Assembly: GCA_004335635.1 (NCBI GenBank)
Contig: QAXH01005395.1
Location: 29,730 to 75,664, forward strand
Length of the DNA stretch: 45,935 bases
Reading direction: 5' to 3'
Source: Chloromonas sp. AAM2
Taxonomy: Eukaryota; Chlorophyta; Chlorophyceae; Chlamydomonadales; Chlamydomonadaceae
Shown here in pieces: positions 24,052 to 36,540 of the stretch. Position numbers and translations under genes: made by a program. The notes under the pieces were generated by a model. It made no database searches, was not told the origin of the DNA, and saw only the letters and a list, made by a program, of their open reading frames with translations. Position 1 is the first letter of the stretch. Each line of letters opens with the position of its first letter.

Positions 24052-24360
24052 CGTCAGGTCGCCTATGCCCTTGTCATGCACTGTGTAGTTGATTTGGTGC
24101 ACGTTGAGTTTCTTGGACTCGTAGGCGATGACACGTTCACTAGGACCTTCCCCCTGAGACAACACAGCCCCCACTGCGAATTGAGATGCGTCAGTGTGAA
24201 GGCGAAAGGGCTGATGGGGATCAGGCAAGGCTAGCACAGGTGCAGTGCAGAGTGCATGCTTGAGCTGCTCGAATGCCTCTGTGTGCTGAGCAGTCCACAC
24301 AAAAGGCGCATCACCTGTCAATTCATGCAAAGGACGTGCAATGCTGCGAAACCAAATGCA
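24052..24360 (-). mobile_element. Ty3/gypsy retrotransposon fragment (end of reverse transcriptase into RNase H)
   Basis: An open stretch of about 100 codons reads through SIARPLHELT, a W-T-EAFEQLK block and APVLALPDP, and then the RNase H start FRLHTDASQFAVGAVLSQ with YESKKLN and NYTVHDK. This order (RT thumb, then RNase H first strand with its catalytic aspartate in TDAS) is typical of chromodomain-type Ty3/gypsy elements. Similarity stops abruptly after HDK, where an active element would continue into EMLAVV and a catalytic Glu. No LTR, integrase or gag is visible nearby. It is a dead fragment. Confidence 0.9.
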
Positions 24361-24647
24361 AGGGGATGACCCTTGCTTGGGAGACGAGAGACGAAGAAGA
24401 CTTATTACAGGAGTGTCAACTTGTGTCCCGAAATATCATTGTCAAGCTCTCTTACAGACCGGCAAGGGGCTGGTGACACTAGTCACTAACGGTCTTAACT
24501 GTCAAGAAACAGCAAAGGAAGAAAGCATCGCGGAAGGCGAGAGCTGATACCGTTGCACTATACCACAATCTGCACCTTGAGCGGTCACACTGATGTACAA
24601 GAAACGCTCGAAAACCGCCTAGCACGTGTGCAAGGTAGCTGCATTGC

Positions 24648-27488
24648 CTAGCATCCCTGGCAAATGCCAACCAGGACCTTTCCGTAGTTTCCCGACACCT
24701 CCCCCTCCACCCTGTGCAGCAGGTTCTTGCCGAACAGCATCATGAACTCGTCGTTGATGCCAGGCAGGCGGTGGCGGCGGCTGGTCAGCACTCGCAGCAG
24801 AACCTCGTCCTTGGTGCCCAGCCCGTCCATGGCCTGCACGCAAGTGTAACAGAAACGATCAGAAACGGTCAGGTACAGCTGGATCACGTGCTGCACATGC
24901 ATGCATGGGCTGGAAACGGTCGGATTTCTGATTTTCTTGGTAGGATCAACATTAGGGCTGTACATTCTCTCGTGTGGGGTACACAACGGCTGGGAATGGC
25001 CAAGTCACACGAAACATGGGACAATTGCATTGAGAAAATCTCTTTTTAAAGGCGCTGTCGCAGCTACCTTGAACAGGAGGTGTGCGTAGAATGTGTCGTG
25101 TTGGGTGATCATAGCCTCCAAGCCGTCTGCCAGCCATCCGCTCATTTCCTTCTTGACTGCCTTGACCAGCGTGTCACCATGTGCTCTGCCGTAGGCCAGG
25201 TTCAGCGCCTTCAGGTAGCTGCACGGGACACGCATGGGGTGGAAGCATGCGTATGCATGGGGCGCGCATGGGGTGAGATGACGCGTGTGCATTAGCCACA
25301 TGCATGGGGTGTGCATGGGGTCGGATGAGGCAGGGGTCCATTCAGGGCAGCATTCGCAAGGGGAGCCCGTATGGGGCAGAGTGCGGTACACAGTGATACC
25401 TTGTTATTCGTTACCATTTGTAAGCGCATGCAGGACCTTCAGATCAGCCAAAGCTGCACCCACTTTCTGCTGCCATGAGAAGGTGCCCAGATAGCGGGCC
25501 AAAGCAAGACCGTTACGTACCACAACAGATTCGTGCACATCTGAGCAGAGCAGTCCTCCATGATGTAAACATCAGAATGGCGTAGTGCAGGTCCCCATGT
25601 CAGGGCCCATCAGATGACTGGGGATCACACTCAGTACAAGCCCTCACTCACTTGTTGCCATGCTTAGTGACGATCTGTATGAAAGCGTCCTCATCGGTGC
25701 CCCACTTGCCCTGGCCCGCGTAGTACAGCTGGTTCACGTCTTGGGAAATCTCGATAGGGTCCACCCGCTCATTGTCGTTGCGGGGTGACTGCAGCGGAAA
25801 CAGCAGCAGTGAAACAACAGTGTGTAGAAGGTTTCAGGTTGCAAGTGTTATGATCTGGAGTGAACTAGCGAAGTGCGCAGACTGTGTCCCCAGATGATGG
25901 GCTGAGCTGATGCCTGCCAGACTTCCAAGGACAGGTGCGTGTATACAACGCACGTTAATTCCATGAAGGCCGATGCCAACAGTGCCACACAGTCACTCCT
26001 CTCACACATGGTCTCACTCATCTCACACGTGTTCTCTCACTCACGTTGATGAGTGCTATGAAGAACTTGCGAGTGAGCCCGCTGGTGTCCCCCTCGATGT
26101 CATGGGCCAGGGTCTTGCCGTACATGGTCAGGTAGGCAGCCTGGGGGAGCAATGGCAACAGGGCATGAGTGTCTGATTGCGGATGTGTAAGGGCTGTGGT
26201 TTGATCGCCCGTCTTCAGTCTGTCACAGGCACAATGACCCGGACGTACAATGGACAACGGCACGGACATCGTGTTGGTGACAGGGTAAACGACTCGGGCA
26301 TACACGGCAGGGGGCATATTCTGCCTGCAATTTGCTTTGCTTGGACCTTTGCATGTGTATGACTACCTTTGGTACAGCCTAAGCTTTGACCAGGTGCAGT
26401 TGCTGGCATCTTATGTGTTGTTCCCCTCGCGCCTGTGTCCACCTTGATTGGTTGAGCCCAGCCTTGGACCTATGCCTGCAGCCGGCACCTACCTTGATGG
26501 CCTCAATCTCAGGGCTGGTGCGGTGGGCCAGGGTTTCGATCATGCCACGCTCGTCCGTGCCTGTGGCAATTCAAGGGGGTGATGCATGTCAGGTTCCCGA
26601 TTGGATACGAATCCCGACCACTTTGCAGCCGCTGCTGTCGCATTGCTAAGCAGCCTTTTCCACTGGGCATATGCCTGTGGTGTAACGTGACTGTGCGTTT
26701 TGATTTCAGTATGGTACGGCAGCAGTGCTGCTGGGTTTGGGATGAGATGGATGGTTGGAAAGGTCAAATGAGAGGCAATCAGATGACATGCACACGCTTG
26801 TGCAGCATGGAATTTCAAGCCAACACAGTCGAGACATGCATGCGTTCAAGACATGCATGCGTTCAAGACATGCATGCATGCGTTCAGTCACAGTGCCTAC
26901 TCCGTTCTCACCTGCTCCCTTCATGAATGAGCGAAGGCACTTGGCGTCCCACTCTGGACGTGACAGGAGCGTGCCCACTAGGGCCCTCTCATAGTCACCT
27001 GTCCACGCAAAGGGATTCACGAACCTTGTAAACGCAACAAGAGTCCAACAACAGGGCTTGACGTGCATGCCAGAATGCAACAGGAATTGTGTGCACAACA
27101 GGGAGTCCAACAGGGAGTGAGCATGCTAGAATGCAAAAGGGTGTCCACAGGAGCTGGTGGGTGAAATCGGGCACAATCACGCATGGGGAATGCCAGCAGT
27201 TGTCTGGCAGGAAGCTTCACCTGATGTCTCGGACTTGATGTCCTCAACAAGATCTCTATTTATCTCCTTTTGATACACTTGACGGAGCACTTGCAACTCT
27301 TCGTTCGTTCTTGGGACGATGGTGGCAATGACCGTCTTGTCATCTGTGCCAAGACCCTGCGGACGGATGCACACAAGGGTGGCTTTGAACACGGCTTCTA
27401 CTGATAGCAGATGCTGCCCATTCGGAATGCGCGCTACCTTCATGGCCTTGCGAAGTGTCGCTGCGTCCTGGCTGGCATTGAATGACAT
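24648..27488 (-). CDS. Annexin (four repeats), complete, 8 exons
   Basis: Exons: 27438-27488 (ATG at 27488), 27221-27356, 26912-26998, 26493-26560, 26045-26140, 25652-25788, 25068-25218, 24648-24833 (TAG). The product is about 304 residues, close to the usual 310-320 of a four-repeat annexin. Annexins bind acidic phospholipid membranes in a Ca2+-dependent way. Each repeat shows the endonexin fold motif: GLGTDDKTVIATIVPRTNEE, GTDERGMIETLAHRT, GKWGTDEDAFIQIVTKH and GLGTKDEVLLRVLTSRRH. Type II calcium loops (G-GT with a downstream acid about 40 residues on) are visible at least in repeats 1, 3 and 4. The N-terminal tail is very short. All exon phases join. A TTACA on the plus strand near 24405 gives a minus-strand TGTAA, a possible algal-type polyadenylation signal. 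Confidence 0.95.
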
Positions 27489-27902
27489 GTTGAAGCGCTG
27501 TGTGCTGGCGCGATGTTTGAATGCAAGCGAGTGTGTGCAGACGCGGATGTGTTGTGATTTCTAAGTCACAATTGCACGAGGCAAGATGTTGACCAGGATG
27601 CCCGTTGTCAAATCGTTGATTGTTAAGATGAAATGTTTGCACGTTCCGCAGCTGCCCACTACTAAGCGTATCGTCGTGTATTGAGGAATCTGCTTGGTGC
27701 ACTTCCACCGTCCTTCTACACGGCAGGCCTTGCCAGCCCTTGCCAGGCCTGCTCAAACGCCGTTTCTGCCAGGGAGAGAGATCGCTATTTCATACACCCG
27801 CGAGCGCAGCCGTTAGCCACGGACAGTGAACATCCAGTCTTGCCCATCTGCCGCACCCAACGACTTGCCTTACCTTTCCGCTCTCCCGCTCGAACAATAA
27901 CA
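27489..27902. promoter_or_regulatory. Bidirectional promoter region between the two annexin genes
   Basis: Only 414 bp separate the two start codons, so both promoters and 5' leaders must lie here. No clear TATA box is visible. The plus side carries a pyrimidine-rich stretch and an A-rich AACAATAACA just before the ATG. The arrangement predicts shared or co-regulated expression, which is inference from position only. Confidence 0.6.
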
Positions 27903-30808
27903 ATGGCCTCCAACGCTAGCGCCGATGCCGCAGCACTTAGAAAGGCAATGAAGGTGAGCATCAGGGGATGCTTGCGAGGTATGTGTTGACCCGGAGAGCA
28001 GCTTTAGCGTTTTGCCTCACATCGACCGCAGGGCCTTGGCACGGATGACAAGACTCTGATAGCAACGATCGTCCCAAGAACAAATGAAGAGCTCCAGGTG
28101 CGCCGTCAAGGTTATCAAAAGTAGAACCATACCAAGCTGCTCATGCAGTCAAGCTCTGTCTTTACCCACCTCATCTTCTGTTACATATGGGACCTAGTTA
28201 GTTCGGCCCCGAGAGTTCGCCAGTGATGGTGATGCTGATTGCTGGTAGCCACCTGCAACAAACAACATCAAGTAAGGTGAATCGGCATGATGCATGTGGG
28301 CATGATGCATGTGGTTGTTTGTCATTGCAGGTGCTCCGTCAAGTTTATCAAAAGGAAATCCAGAGGGATCTTGTCGAGGACGTCAAATCAGAGACATCCG
28401 GTGAGGGACTCATCCAACCAGTCAGGCAACAAGGAAGCTCCAACTGGCCTTGTGTGGCCTGAACCAGGTTTAAACGCTTTGCTGTCAGGCTGGCAAGTAT
28501 GGTAACAACTTCTACCCCTCTTCTTCATATGCATGCTGCCTGGACACTCTCGCATGCGGCACTGCTCTTAGCACATGCTCATACCTGATGCTCTTACCAC
28601 ATGCTCTTACCTGATGCTCTTACGACATGCTCTTACCTGATGCTCTTACCACATGCTCTTACCTGATGCGCTTACCACATGCTCTTACCTGATGCGCTTA
28701 CCACATGCTCTTACCTGATGCGCAGGGCATTACGAGAAGGCTCTGGTTGGCACGCTTTTGTCTCGTGCTGAGTGGGACGCCAAGTGCCTCCGCTCCTTCA
28801 TGAAAGGATTGGGTGAGCGGCAGCATTTGACTAGCACTCAATAGTGAAAGCGGCAATCTGCACCCGGGTACACAGACACATCGGTCTTGGTAATGTGTCT
28901 GATGCACATGCCTGGCCAAACCTGATGCACTGGCATGCATGCATGGGACGATGCCCATTCCCATTGCACCGCACGTGCCCATGCAGTAGTTTAACCCATG
29001 TTAATTCATCATTCCAGCAAGCATTTCATCTCAGTAAAGCCATCATCACAGGTCACGGAACTGTCTACCCCGAGCAAGCAAGCAAAACGAGGCAAACACA
29101 GCGGGAACGAAACAAGCCCACTAGGCATGGAATAAAGTGCAGTCTGCATCACCCCCTTGTGTGGTGTCACAGGCACGGACGAGCGGGCCATGATTGAGAC
29201 GCTGGCCCATCGGACACAGCCCGAGATAGAGGCCATCAAGGTAGGTGCCGGCTGCAGGCAACAACAACACGACCCAACAAAAGCATGAATGTGTGTGTCT
29301 CTGGGTTTGTGGTGGGGGGTGTGGGTGTGAGAGTGTGTGAGTGTGTGGGATCCATCCGGTGTGTGATCTGCTTGCTTGTGACAGGTTCATTGTGTAGAAG
29401 TCTCTTCCGCATAACGGTCACCATCATTGTGTCATCATAATAATGATCAAATGTGCCTGCCCTGTTGCCATTGCTCCCCCAGGCTGCCTACCTGACCATG
29501 TACGGCAAGACCCTGGCCCATGACATCGAGGGGGACACCAGCGGGCTCACTCGCAAGTTCTTCATAGCACTCATCAACGTGAGTGAGAGAACACGTGTGA
29601 GATCAGTGAGACCATGTGTGAGAGGAGTGACTGTGTGGTTAAGTTCGCATCATGCATGAACCTTCCTTCCCGCTTCATCACATCTGCATCACTCACGCAC
29701 ATGCCTTTGGTCTGCAAACTGAATCTTGTGTGTGGTCTACGCGCTGAGGGACCGCATTGGAATGGTAAATTTTCTTTTTATCATTCAATTTATTATCAGT
29801 CTGATTATTTCTTTGTTTGTTTCTTGCAAAATGACTTGTAATGTGCACTGCTGCTCGTGCTGCAGTCGCCCCGCGATGAGCGCCTCGATCCAGTGGAGAT
29901 TGCTTATGATGTGAACCAACTCTACCAAGCTGGGCAGGGCAAGTGGGGCACCGATGAGGACGCTTTCATACAGATCGTCACTAAGCATGGCAACAGGTGA
30001 GGGAGGGCTTGTAAAGCACTTGTGCAATGGTTGCTGCAGAGTAAATAAAACTGTCTGTTGGAAGCAACTAGAGAAATTGTTATGTGCCAGGTGTGTTGCC
30101 AGTGTTTGTTGTGAGGCTTGCTGAAGGCTCATCTCTACTATGTGTCTTCTGTGGTGGATAGCTGCCGTTGTTGTGTGCGACAAGTAGCGTGTCCTGTTTG
30201 GTTTGTCCAGTATACGAGCTGTGCCTGAGGACTGCGGGATCAATCAAGTAACAGAATAAACTGACAAGGCATTGCCAAACCCGTGCTTCCACCCCATGCG
30301 CGCCCCATGCATACGCATGCTTCCACCCCATGCATGTCCCGTGCAGCTACCTGAAGGCGCTGAACCTGGCCTACGGCAGAGCACATGGTGACACGCTGGT
30401 CAAGGCAGTCAAGAAAGAAATGAGCGGATGGCTGTCGGAGGGACTCAGGAGCATGATCACGGACCATGACACGTTCTACGCACACCTGCTCAACAACGTG
30501 CGTGCTTTAATTAGCCAAACAAGTGATGCTGCATGAGCACACTGCACCTCATCTTAACTGTAACACACAACGCTTTCAGACCGTTTTCCAACCGTTTCTC
30601 GGCCGTTCCTGACCGTTTGCAGGCCATGGAGGGCATGGGTACCAACGAGGAGCTGCTCGTGCGCGTCCTGACCAGCCGTCGCCACCGCTTGCGCGACATC
30701 AACGACGCTTTCATGATGCTGTTTGACAAAAGCATCACCGCTAGGGTTGAGTCCGAGGTGTCAGGCAACCTCAAGAGGGTGCTGGTCGGCATCTGCCAGG
30801 GCTGCTAA
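27903..30808 (+). CDS. Annexin (four repeats), complete, 9 exons
   Basis: Exons: 27903-27953, 28032-28097, 28331-28400, 28726-28812, 29173-29240, 29483-29578, 29866-29996, 30347-30497, 30623-30808 (TAA). The product is about 302 residues with four annexin repeats: GLGTDDKTLIATIVPRTNEE, GTDERAMIETLAHRT, GKWGTDEDAFIQIVTKHGN and GMGTNEELLVRVLTSRRHRL, ending GICQGC. Exon lengths equal those of the divergent minus-strand annexin, except one exon (131 versus 137 nt) and one extra intron. That intron splits the 136-nt second exon into 66 + 70 nt. It starts with a near-copy of the following exon (see finding). Predicted role is Ca2+-dependent membrane binding or trafficking. All junctions are GT-AG and in phase. 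Confidence 0.95.
28098..28330 (+). other. Recently gained intron in the plus-strand annexin
   Basis: A 233-bp intron lies after ...CTCCAG. Its first 24 nt (beginning GTGCGCCGTCAAGGTTATC) match the first 24 nt of the next exon (beginning GTGCTCCGTCAAGTTTATC) with two differences. The other annexin has no intron at this site. The donor GT is therefore duplicated exon sequence. Confidence 0.85.
28570..28725 (+). repeat. 26-bp minisatellite ending at a splice acceptor
   Basis: The unit TGCTCTTACCACATGCTC + TTACCTGA is repeated about five times, with CTTACC/CTTACG and TGCTC/TGCGC variants. The array ends TGATGCGCAG, which is the acceptor of annexin exon 28726-28812. Every unit contains CCTGAT, which resembles a branch-point sequence. 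The minus-strand paralogue lacks this array. Confidence 0.85.
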
Positions 30809-33525
30809 GCAGTGCAACCGTTTTTGATCACGTTTCTTGAGCCGTTTCCAGCGTTTCTTCACAGTACATGTGTCTACAGACCTTGCAATGTGATGGGGTG
30901 GCATTCAATGGTGTTCACACCAGGGGAGGGGGACTGTTTCTGTGTGTTTACACCAGGGGAGCGTCACAAGGGTTTGGGAGATGCCAGGGAGGGAGCAGCC
31001 TCGACTCGCATTCATAGTCACAATGACCCTGATGGTCGTGCGGACCGCATTGCATCCATTCATTCGCTGTGCCGGCAGCCTACCAAATCGAGAGAGTTGT
31101 TCTCCCAAAGCACTGCAAGCCTTTTTTAGGGTAGATCGGCCCTCTTCGTCTCCTATTCTTGTTTGTTTGAGGTCATTCACAGACAACGCAAGGTTGGCGA
31201 GACCTCCGCTATGGTTGTGACGGCCACGCAAAAGCTTCTTGCCCGCCAACGAGTGCTTGTGTGTTGCTGTGGAAGGACTGCCTTTGCAAGCCTTCCAGAC
31301 GTTTATACGTGTTGCCGTGTTTGAGCTAACTCAGGGGCAGTATTGCAAGCGCTTTTCAGCGCCAGAGGAGCTGCCAAAGGACACGGGTCATGTGGCAAAT
31401 GGTATGGCTGGGAACTCTGGGCCTTGACCTTTCGCAAGGTGCAGCATGAGCAGGAGAGGGGAGTAGCTTGACTTTGCATTTGCAGCTACGGTGACTTTCA
31501 CTGTGAAGTTCCATTCCGCCCATTCATTCACTGTGCTGCGAGCTCAGTTGGGTCATTGCAAGGGTTACAAAGCCTCAGTTGAAGTACCGACCATGCTAAC
31601 TTTGACTTGGTTTGGTTTGCTCCAGAGTGTTGCCCTCGACCAATCGGGGTCAATCCACGGTGCGGGTAAGCCTGAAGGGCTGCCTGAGTTGCGAGCCAGT
31701 CGCAAGATTTGAGATTCTCTGTGCACTACAGTGCTTGTTTTCTATGCGCGTTGTCGGTTGCATGTCTCACCATCTCGCTGCCCTGCACCATTCGTTGGAC
31801 ACTAACCAGTTGAGCCCAGCTTGTCGGACTGATCGACGTGCAATGGTCTTAAGGCAAGGCCATGTGCAATGTACGGCCTGAGGAGGGTTTGGATGCCCGT
31901 TTTGCAGGGGAATGAGGGCTGATTGCCGCCATCACACTGCAATGCTTTCGGAAGTACTGCCAGTGCGCTCGGCAGTTGCCTGTGCTGATACAAAACGTCC
32001 ATCAAGCAGAGCCTTCTTTTGTTGCAGTGCCCCAATCAGTGCCCCAATCAGTTGCCTGAGTGCCTTGTTGAGTTCTTCTTAATCCCCCTCCCTTGCTTGC
32101 ACGTGAGCATCTTGCTCATGTTTGGTTGGTTGCTTTGCATTGCTTGCTTGCTTGTCCAGCTAGTCGCTAGCGTTTGTCATGTCAATCACAAACTAACTGA
32201 AGGTCGCACTGTCGGGCTGCAAGCTAGATACAAAGGACACAAAGCAGTGCCTGGGCTAAAGTTGTGAGACCATGTCAGGGTCCTGCCAAGCCTCTGGGCT
32301 TGCGTGTGCTGTAGTGAGGGCAAATATCTGTGTTGCGAACGCTTCCTGCCTGGGCTTACATGCCCGATGCGCTATCGTGTCCAAATGAAAGGCATGTTGT
32401 GCATGGTCTGTAAAACATTGCAACCCGAAGACAGGGGGCTTGTCTTTTCACGTACGTCATGTTCGATGCATTGTATATGTGGTTTGTCCACACGCAGACA
32501 ACCCTATGCCGAACGCAGGCTGGCTACATGAGCTGCTAACTTCCACACGCTCCAGTTCAGTGTGTTGCTTTCTTGTTCTGCACAAATTGCTATCAACAGC
32601 AGCAGACATGTGGCTGTCACATACATCCCCAGCAACCCCATGGCTACAGTCACACACAGGCCACTGTGAACATCTGTCAAGTAAACGATTCCTTCAAATT
32701 GATGAGATAGTATGCCAGTTGCAAATCCTTATCAAGTACAGCCAGGCCAATGTTATCAACAAGTAAATGACTTGTCACGTTCCTGAACTCCGGACGTCAG
32801 TTTACAGTTCGTCCTGGAAAGAATGTGTGTTTCCAACAATCTAGTTCCAACGCACAGGTCACTTTTTCCTGTGTAACCTTGCGGGCCTTTGTTCGTGATG
32901 TTCCAGCCGGTCGAGTATTGCACCATTTTCGGAGCGCTTAGGTGCGCTGCAAAGCTGAGGGCACCACGCATCTGTCTAGCTAAGGCTCACGTGCAGCCGC
33001 GCAAGGGCCGAGCCAAGGTTCTGTGGGACCTCCTTGGGCTGGCAAGAGGCCCATGTCTTCTCTGCAGGCCAGAGAGCCATTTCCGGACCTTCCCAAAGTA
33101 TAGCAACCGTCCAGCGGTATCTGAACTATGACACAGGCATCGAGTTGGCATGATGCATGCTCAAAGGCAGGGCATGAGTACATGCATGTAGTCCCGACCA
33201 AGCCCAGATCATCACAACAGCGACCAACCCCGATTCCGAAAGCGATGCAATGTCTTTCTCAGCTAATTGCAGCTAAGCCTTGTTGTATCGGCTCGGGAAC
33301 GGCACAGTTCATGGTGGTTTGTTGAGGTCTGGAAACGTTTTGTTCGAGGCCACACCAGCCCAGACACGTAGCTGGGGATCATATCTACCAGTATGCCAAA
33401 GCGCGTTCTTGAACAACGTCCAGCGGGGGCTGGTGAACATCGCGAACAAGGGGGTTCACTTGGGTGACCGTGTCAGGACTGTGGTTCCAACGTCACTATC
33501 AAAACCGTTCCGGTGAGAATCCGTG
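30809..33525. other. Spacer between the annexin and PGM2-type genes
   Basis: It contains the 3' untranslated regions of the two convergent genes plus sequence with no recognisable domain. Direct duplicates such as CACCAGGGGAG (30919 and 30950) and GTGCCCCAATCAG (32027 and 32039) are visible. Short frames in both strands look random. Confidence 0.5.
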
Positions 33526-36507
33526 TCACGCTGCTGGCTGGGGCCTTGTCAGTCCTGCTGCTTCCACTTGTATCACTTCATCAGCTACCGCCACCGATAA
33601 AGCATCAGCTAGGGCGGTGGAGGCTGCCACGTCACTGCCTAACACTTCCAGGTACCTGTGTGAGAGAAACGGAAAAAAGAGTGAGGGATGAGAGAGGAAA
33701 CGCAGGCACAGACCTAGTGAGAAATGTCAGAGATGAATAAGTGCTCGATGAACATATGATGAGGTGATGGATGCCTTGGTTTCTGGACGTTGAATTACGG
33801 GTGAATAGGGATGGGAGTTCGCTTGCTTGAAGATGTAAACGTCTTGAGGTGTGGGCCGTTCTAGACCTGGCATCTTTCTACTGTTCACGTCTAGTTGGCG
33901 ACGTACGATGTGAATGCGAACAAAAGCTGTCCTTCAAATGCATCTCTGCCACTTCCCTTTCCCTTCACTCCACCACCTTCTCCCCTCCCCCTTCGTCTTC
34001 CCCTGCTTGCTTGACCACTTGATCTCAGGTTCTACTTTCCATCGCACTCTCACCATTTGAGTTTCGGTTCCGTTCCCGAAGCCCTTACTGTCAGCACAGC
34101 CCCCCCCTCCACCCCGTAACTGATCATCATGTCCCCCATGCGCCAGGGCAGGGTGGCAGACCAATCGGGGCTGCGGGTGTCCAGCCCCACGCCCAGGTCT
34201 CGCACCCAGGTCACTCTGTGACCACCCAGGGCCTGCAGATCAGAACAGTGACAGATGAGTGAGATGAGGGAGGTGAGTGAGATGGGCTTCGAAACCCCAT
34301 TCAACCCCAAACACTTTGTGCCAAGTGTGAGTGTCATCTTCCGGCCAACCATCAGGCTCCTTTCTTGCTCAGGGTAGGTCAACGCGGTGCCCAAACCGAT
34401 GCATGTGTCCTATGATGACTTTCTTAATCTAAAATGATGTCAGGTCTCAGATATCTGTCGATACGATAAGCGACACAGTCCTGCTGCTACTCTAGCCTAA
34501 CCCTAGCCTGACCCTAGCCTGACCCTAGCCTGACCCTAGCCTTACCCTAGCCTAACCCTAGCCTTGCCCTAGCCTTGCCCTAGCCTTACCATTACCCTAC
34601 CTGTGGGTACCTGCCCCCCTCCCTCAACCGATCAAAAACCGCCCTTGTCTTGGTGGGCGAATCAGAGAGGAAGTACCCAGCTCTGTTGATGGGGATGCCG
34701 TACTGAGAGTAGAGGTAGGCTAGGTGCTCCTGCGGAGATTAGAGTAGGGTAGCATGAGGTTGAGGTTAGGGTTAGGGTTAGGATTGGTGTGGGTACAGCG
34801 GCTGACGGCTACCATTGGCTTGACACACTCAACCTCTGGCTACCATTGGCTTGCCTGAATGGACTCTCTTCATGCTGTCATGGCTTGCCTGGACTCATCT
34901 CGTGGCTAGCATCGCATGGACTCTTTGCATGGCATGCATGGGCACCTTGCTTGTGGCGCTTGGACTAACCCGCTTTGCATGCACGTTCTGTGCTCTGTTC
35001 CTGTTTTTGGTGGCTGGTTGCCTTTCTTTCTGCCTTGTTCGTTCCTGCCTTTTCTGTCTTTGGGCTAATTTCTGCCTTTGTTCCTGCCTTTCTTCTCCTT
35101 TCTTGCTCAGGGTAAGTCAGGGCGGTACACAACCCGTCCCGTGTCCTTTGACGGCTTCCCTGATGTAACAAATCAATCAACCTCTCACTCCTCCTCTCAC
35201 TCATCCCCTCACTCATGCCCACAACCTCTCGCTCGTTCTCCCACCTGTAAGGTGGTTCGTTGTTCATACAGATCAGCAGCCATCTCACACAAACAAACCG
35301 CCGACATAATCCCTGAAGAGTGAGAAGCACGACCAAGGTGAGAAGAGTGACAGGACAAACAGGAAGAATGCTAGCATGTGACAGCCAGGCTGGGGCAGCA
35401 CTTGCAGATACTTGACCAAGAGTTTTGAGGGTTTCCATACACTGAGGCGGAGGGCGTAGCGACGTGAGAGCGAATCAGCGATGAATAACCGGAAGGGTGT
35501 CCTCAACGCTTACATTTGCGCACATCGCTTCTTCACGCTCAGTTGAAAAATGCATCATTCTTCTTACACATCTAGTTGTATGCACAATGCGGTTCCGTGC
35601 ACATGACCTACCGTCCTTGTCCCGGTATGCGGCCCCAGGCATGAAACCGATTGCCTCCTCGTAAGCAAACAAAACCTGAAAAACAGAAACCGTCAAGGGA
35701 GCGGAAGACACTGCTTTCGCACTCAATGCCACCATCAAACAATTCTTTCACAAGTGGTGTCGCTAGCATAACCAAAACAAAACAAACGTTGCTCGTGAGT
35801 TTACGCAGCAAGGGATTGATGCTTTTAAACCTTTTCAGCTAGCGAGTGCGGCAAGTGGTTTGCTTTGCTGTGGCTAGCCTTTGCTCAACGGTCCTTCGAC
35901 GGTTTTTTATTACTGGCCCAGTCCATCCCACACGAACAATGTAGGGGTCTCAGGTTGAAATTCAACTTTCTTCACTCCCCTCAACAGGCTCATGCATGGC
36001 TAGAAGAAGGTACAATAGCAACTTCTGCATATCGAGATTGTGTGAAGCTGTGGTGAGGGTCGGCCTATCGGCAGTTTGTTTTCTGACAGGGATGGCGCTG
36101 AGCCAAAAACATGAAAGTGCCCGACCGGGCCGGACAGGCCACCGCTTCGGGAGCTGTCAAGCACAGATGTTTGATAACTGTAAATAAGCGCTTTCTGCAT
36201 ACTCGTGTCGCGTCGTGAGGCCTGCCGGAAGGCTCAAGTCTGACGCAGAAAGCACTTTTGGGGCCGCCATCATATTGAATGTGATATGATGCCACGAAAA
36301 ATGTGATATCAGCACCGATATATAGATATATATATCAGCACCGATAGCACCATATCAACTGTTATATAGATATATATAACAGCACCGATAATCTACCCAG
36401 TGTAGCAAATGTAACAAATGCGATGAATGTATAGTGGGTATGTCAATCTGCTTTTGAGATATCGACTATCATGAGATCTTAGTCTATCTTCTTAGTCTAT
36501 TCTATCC

Positions 36508-36540
<33 letters not shown>

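Noticed and set aside
26820..26886. CRISPR-like array of GACATGCATGCGTTCAA
   Set aside because: These are three contiguous direct copies without spacers in a eukaryotic intron. It is a simple tandem repeat.
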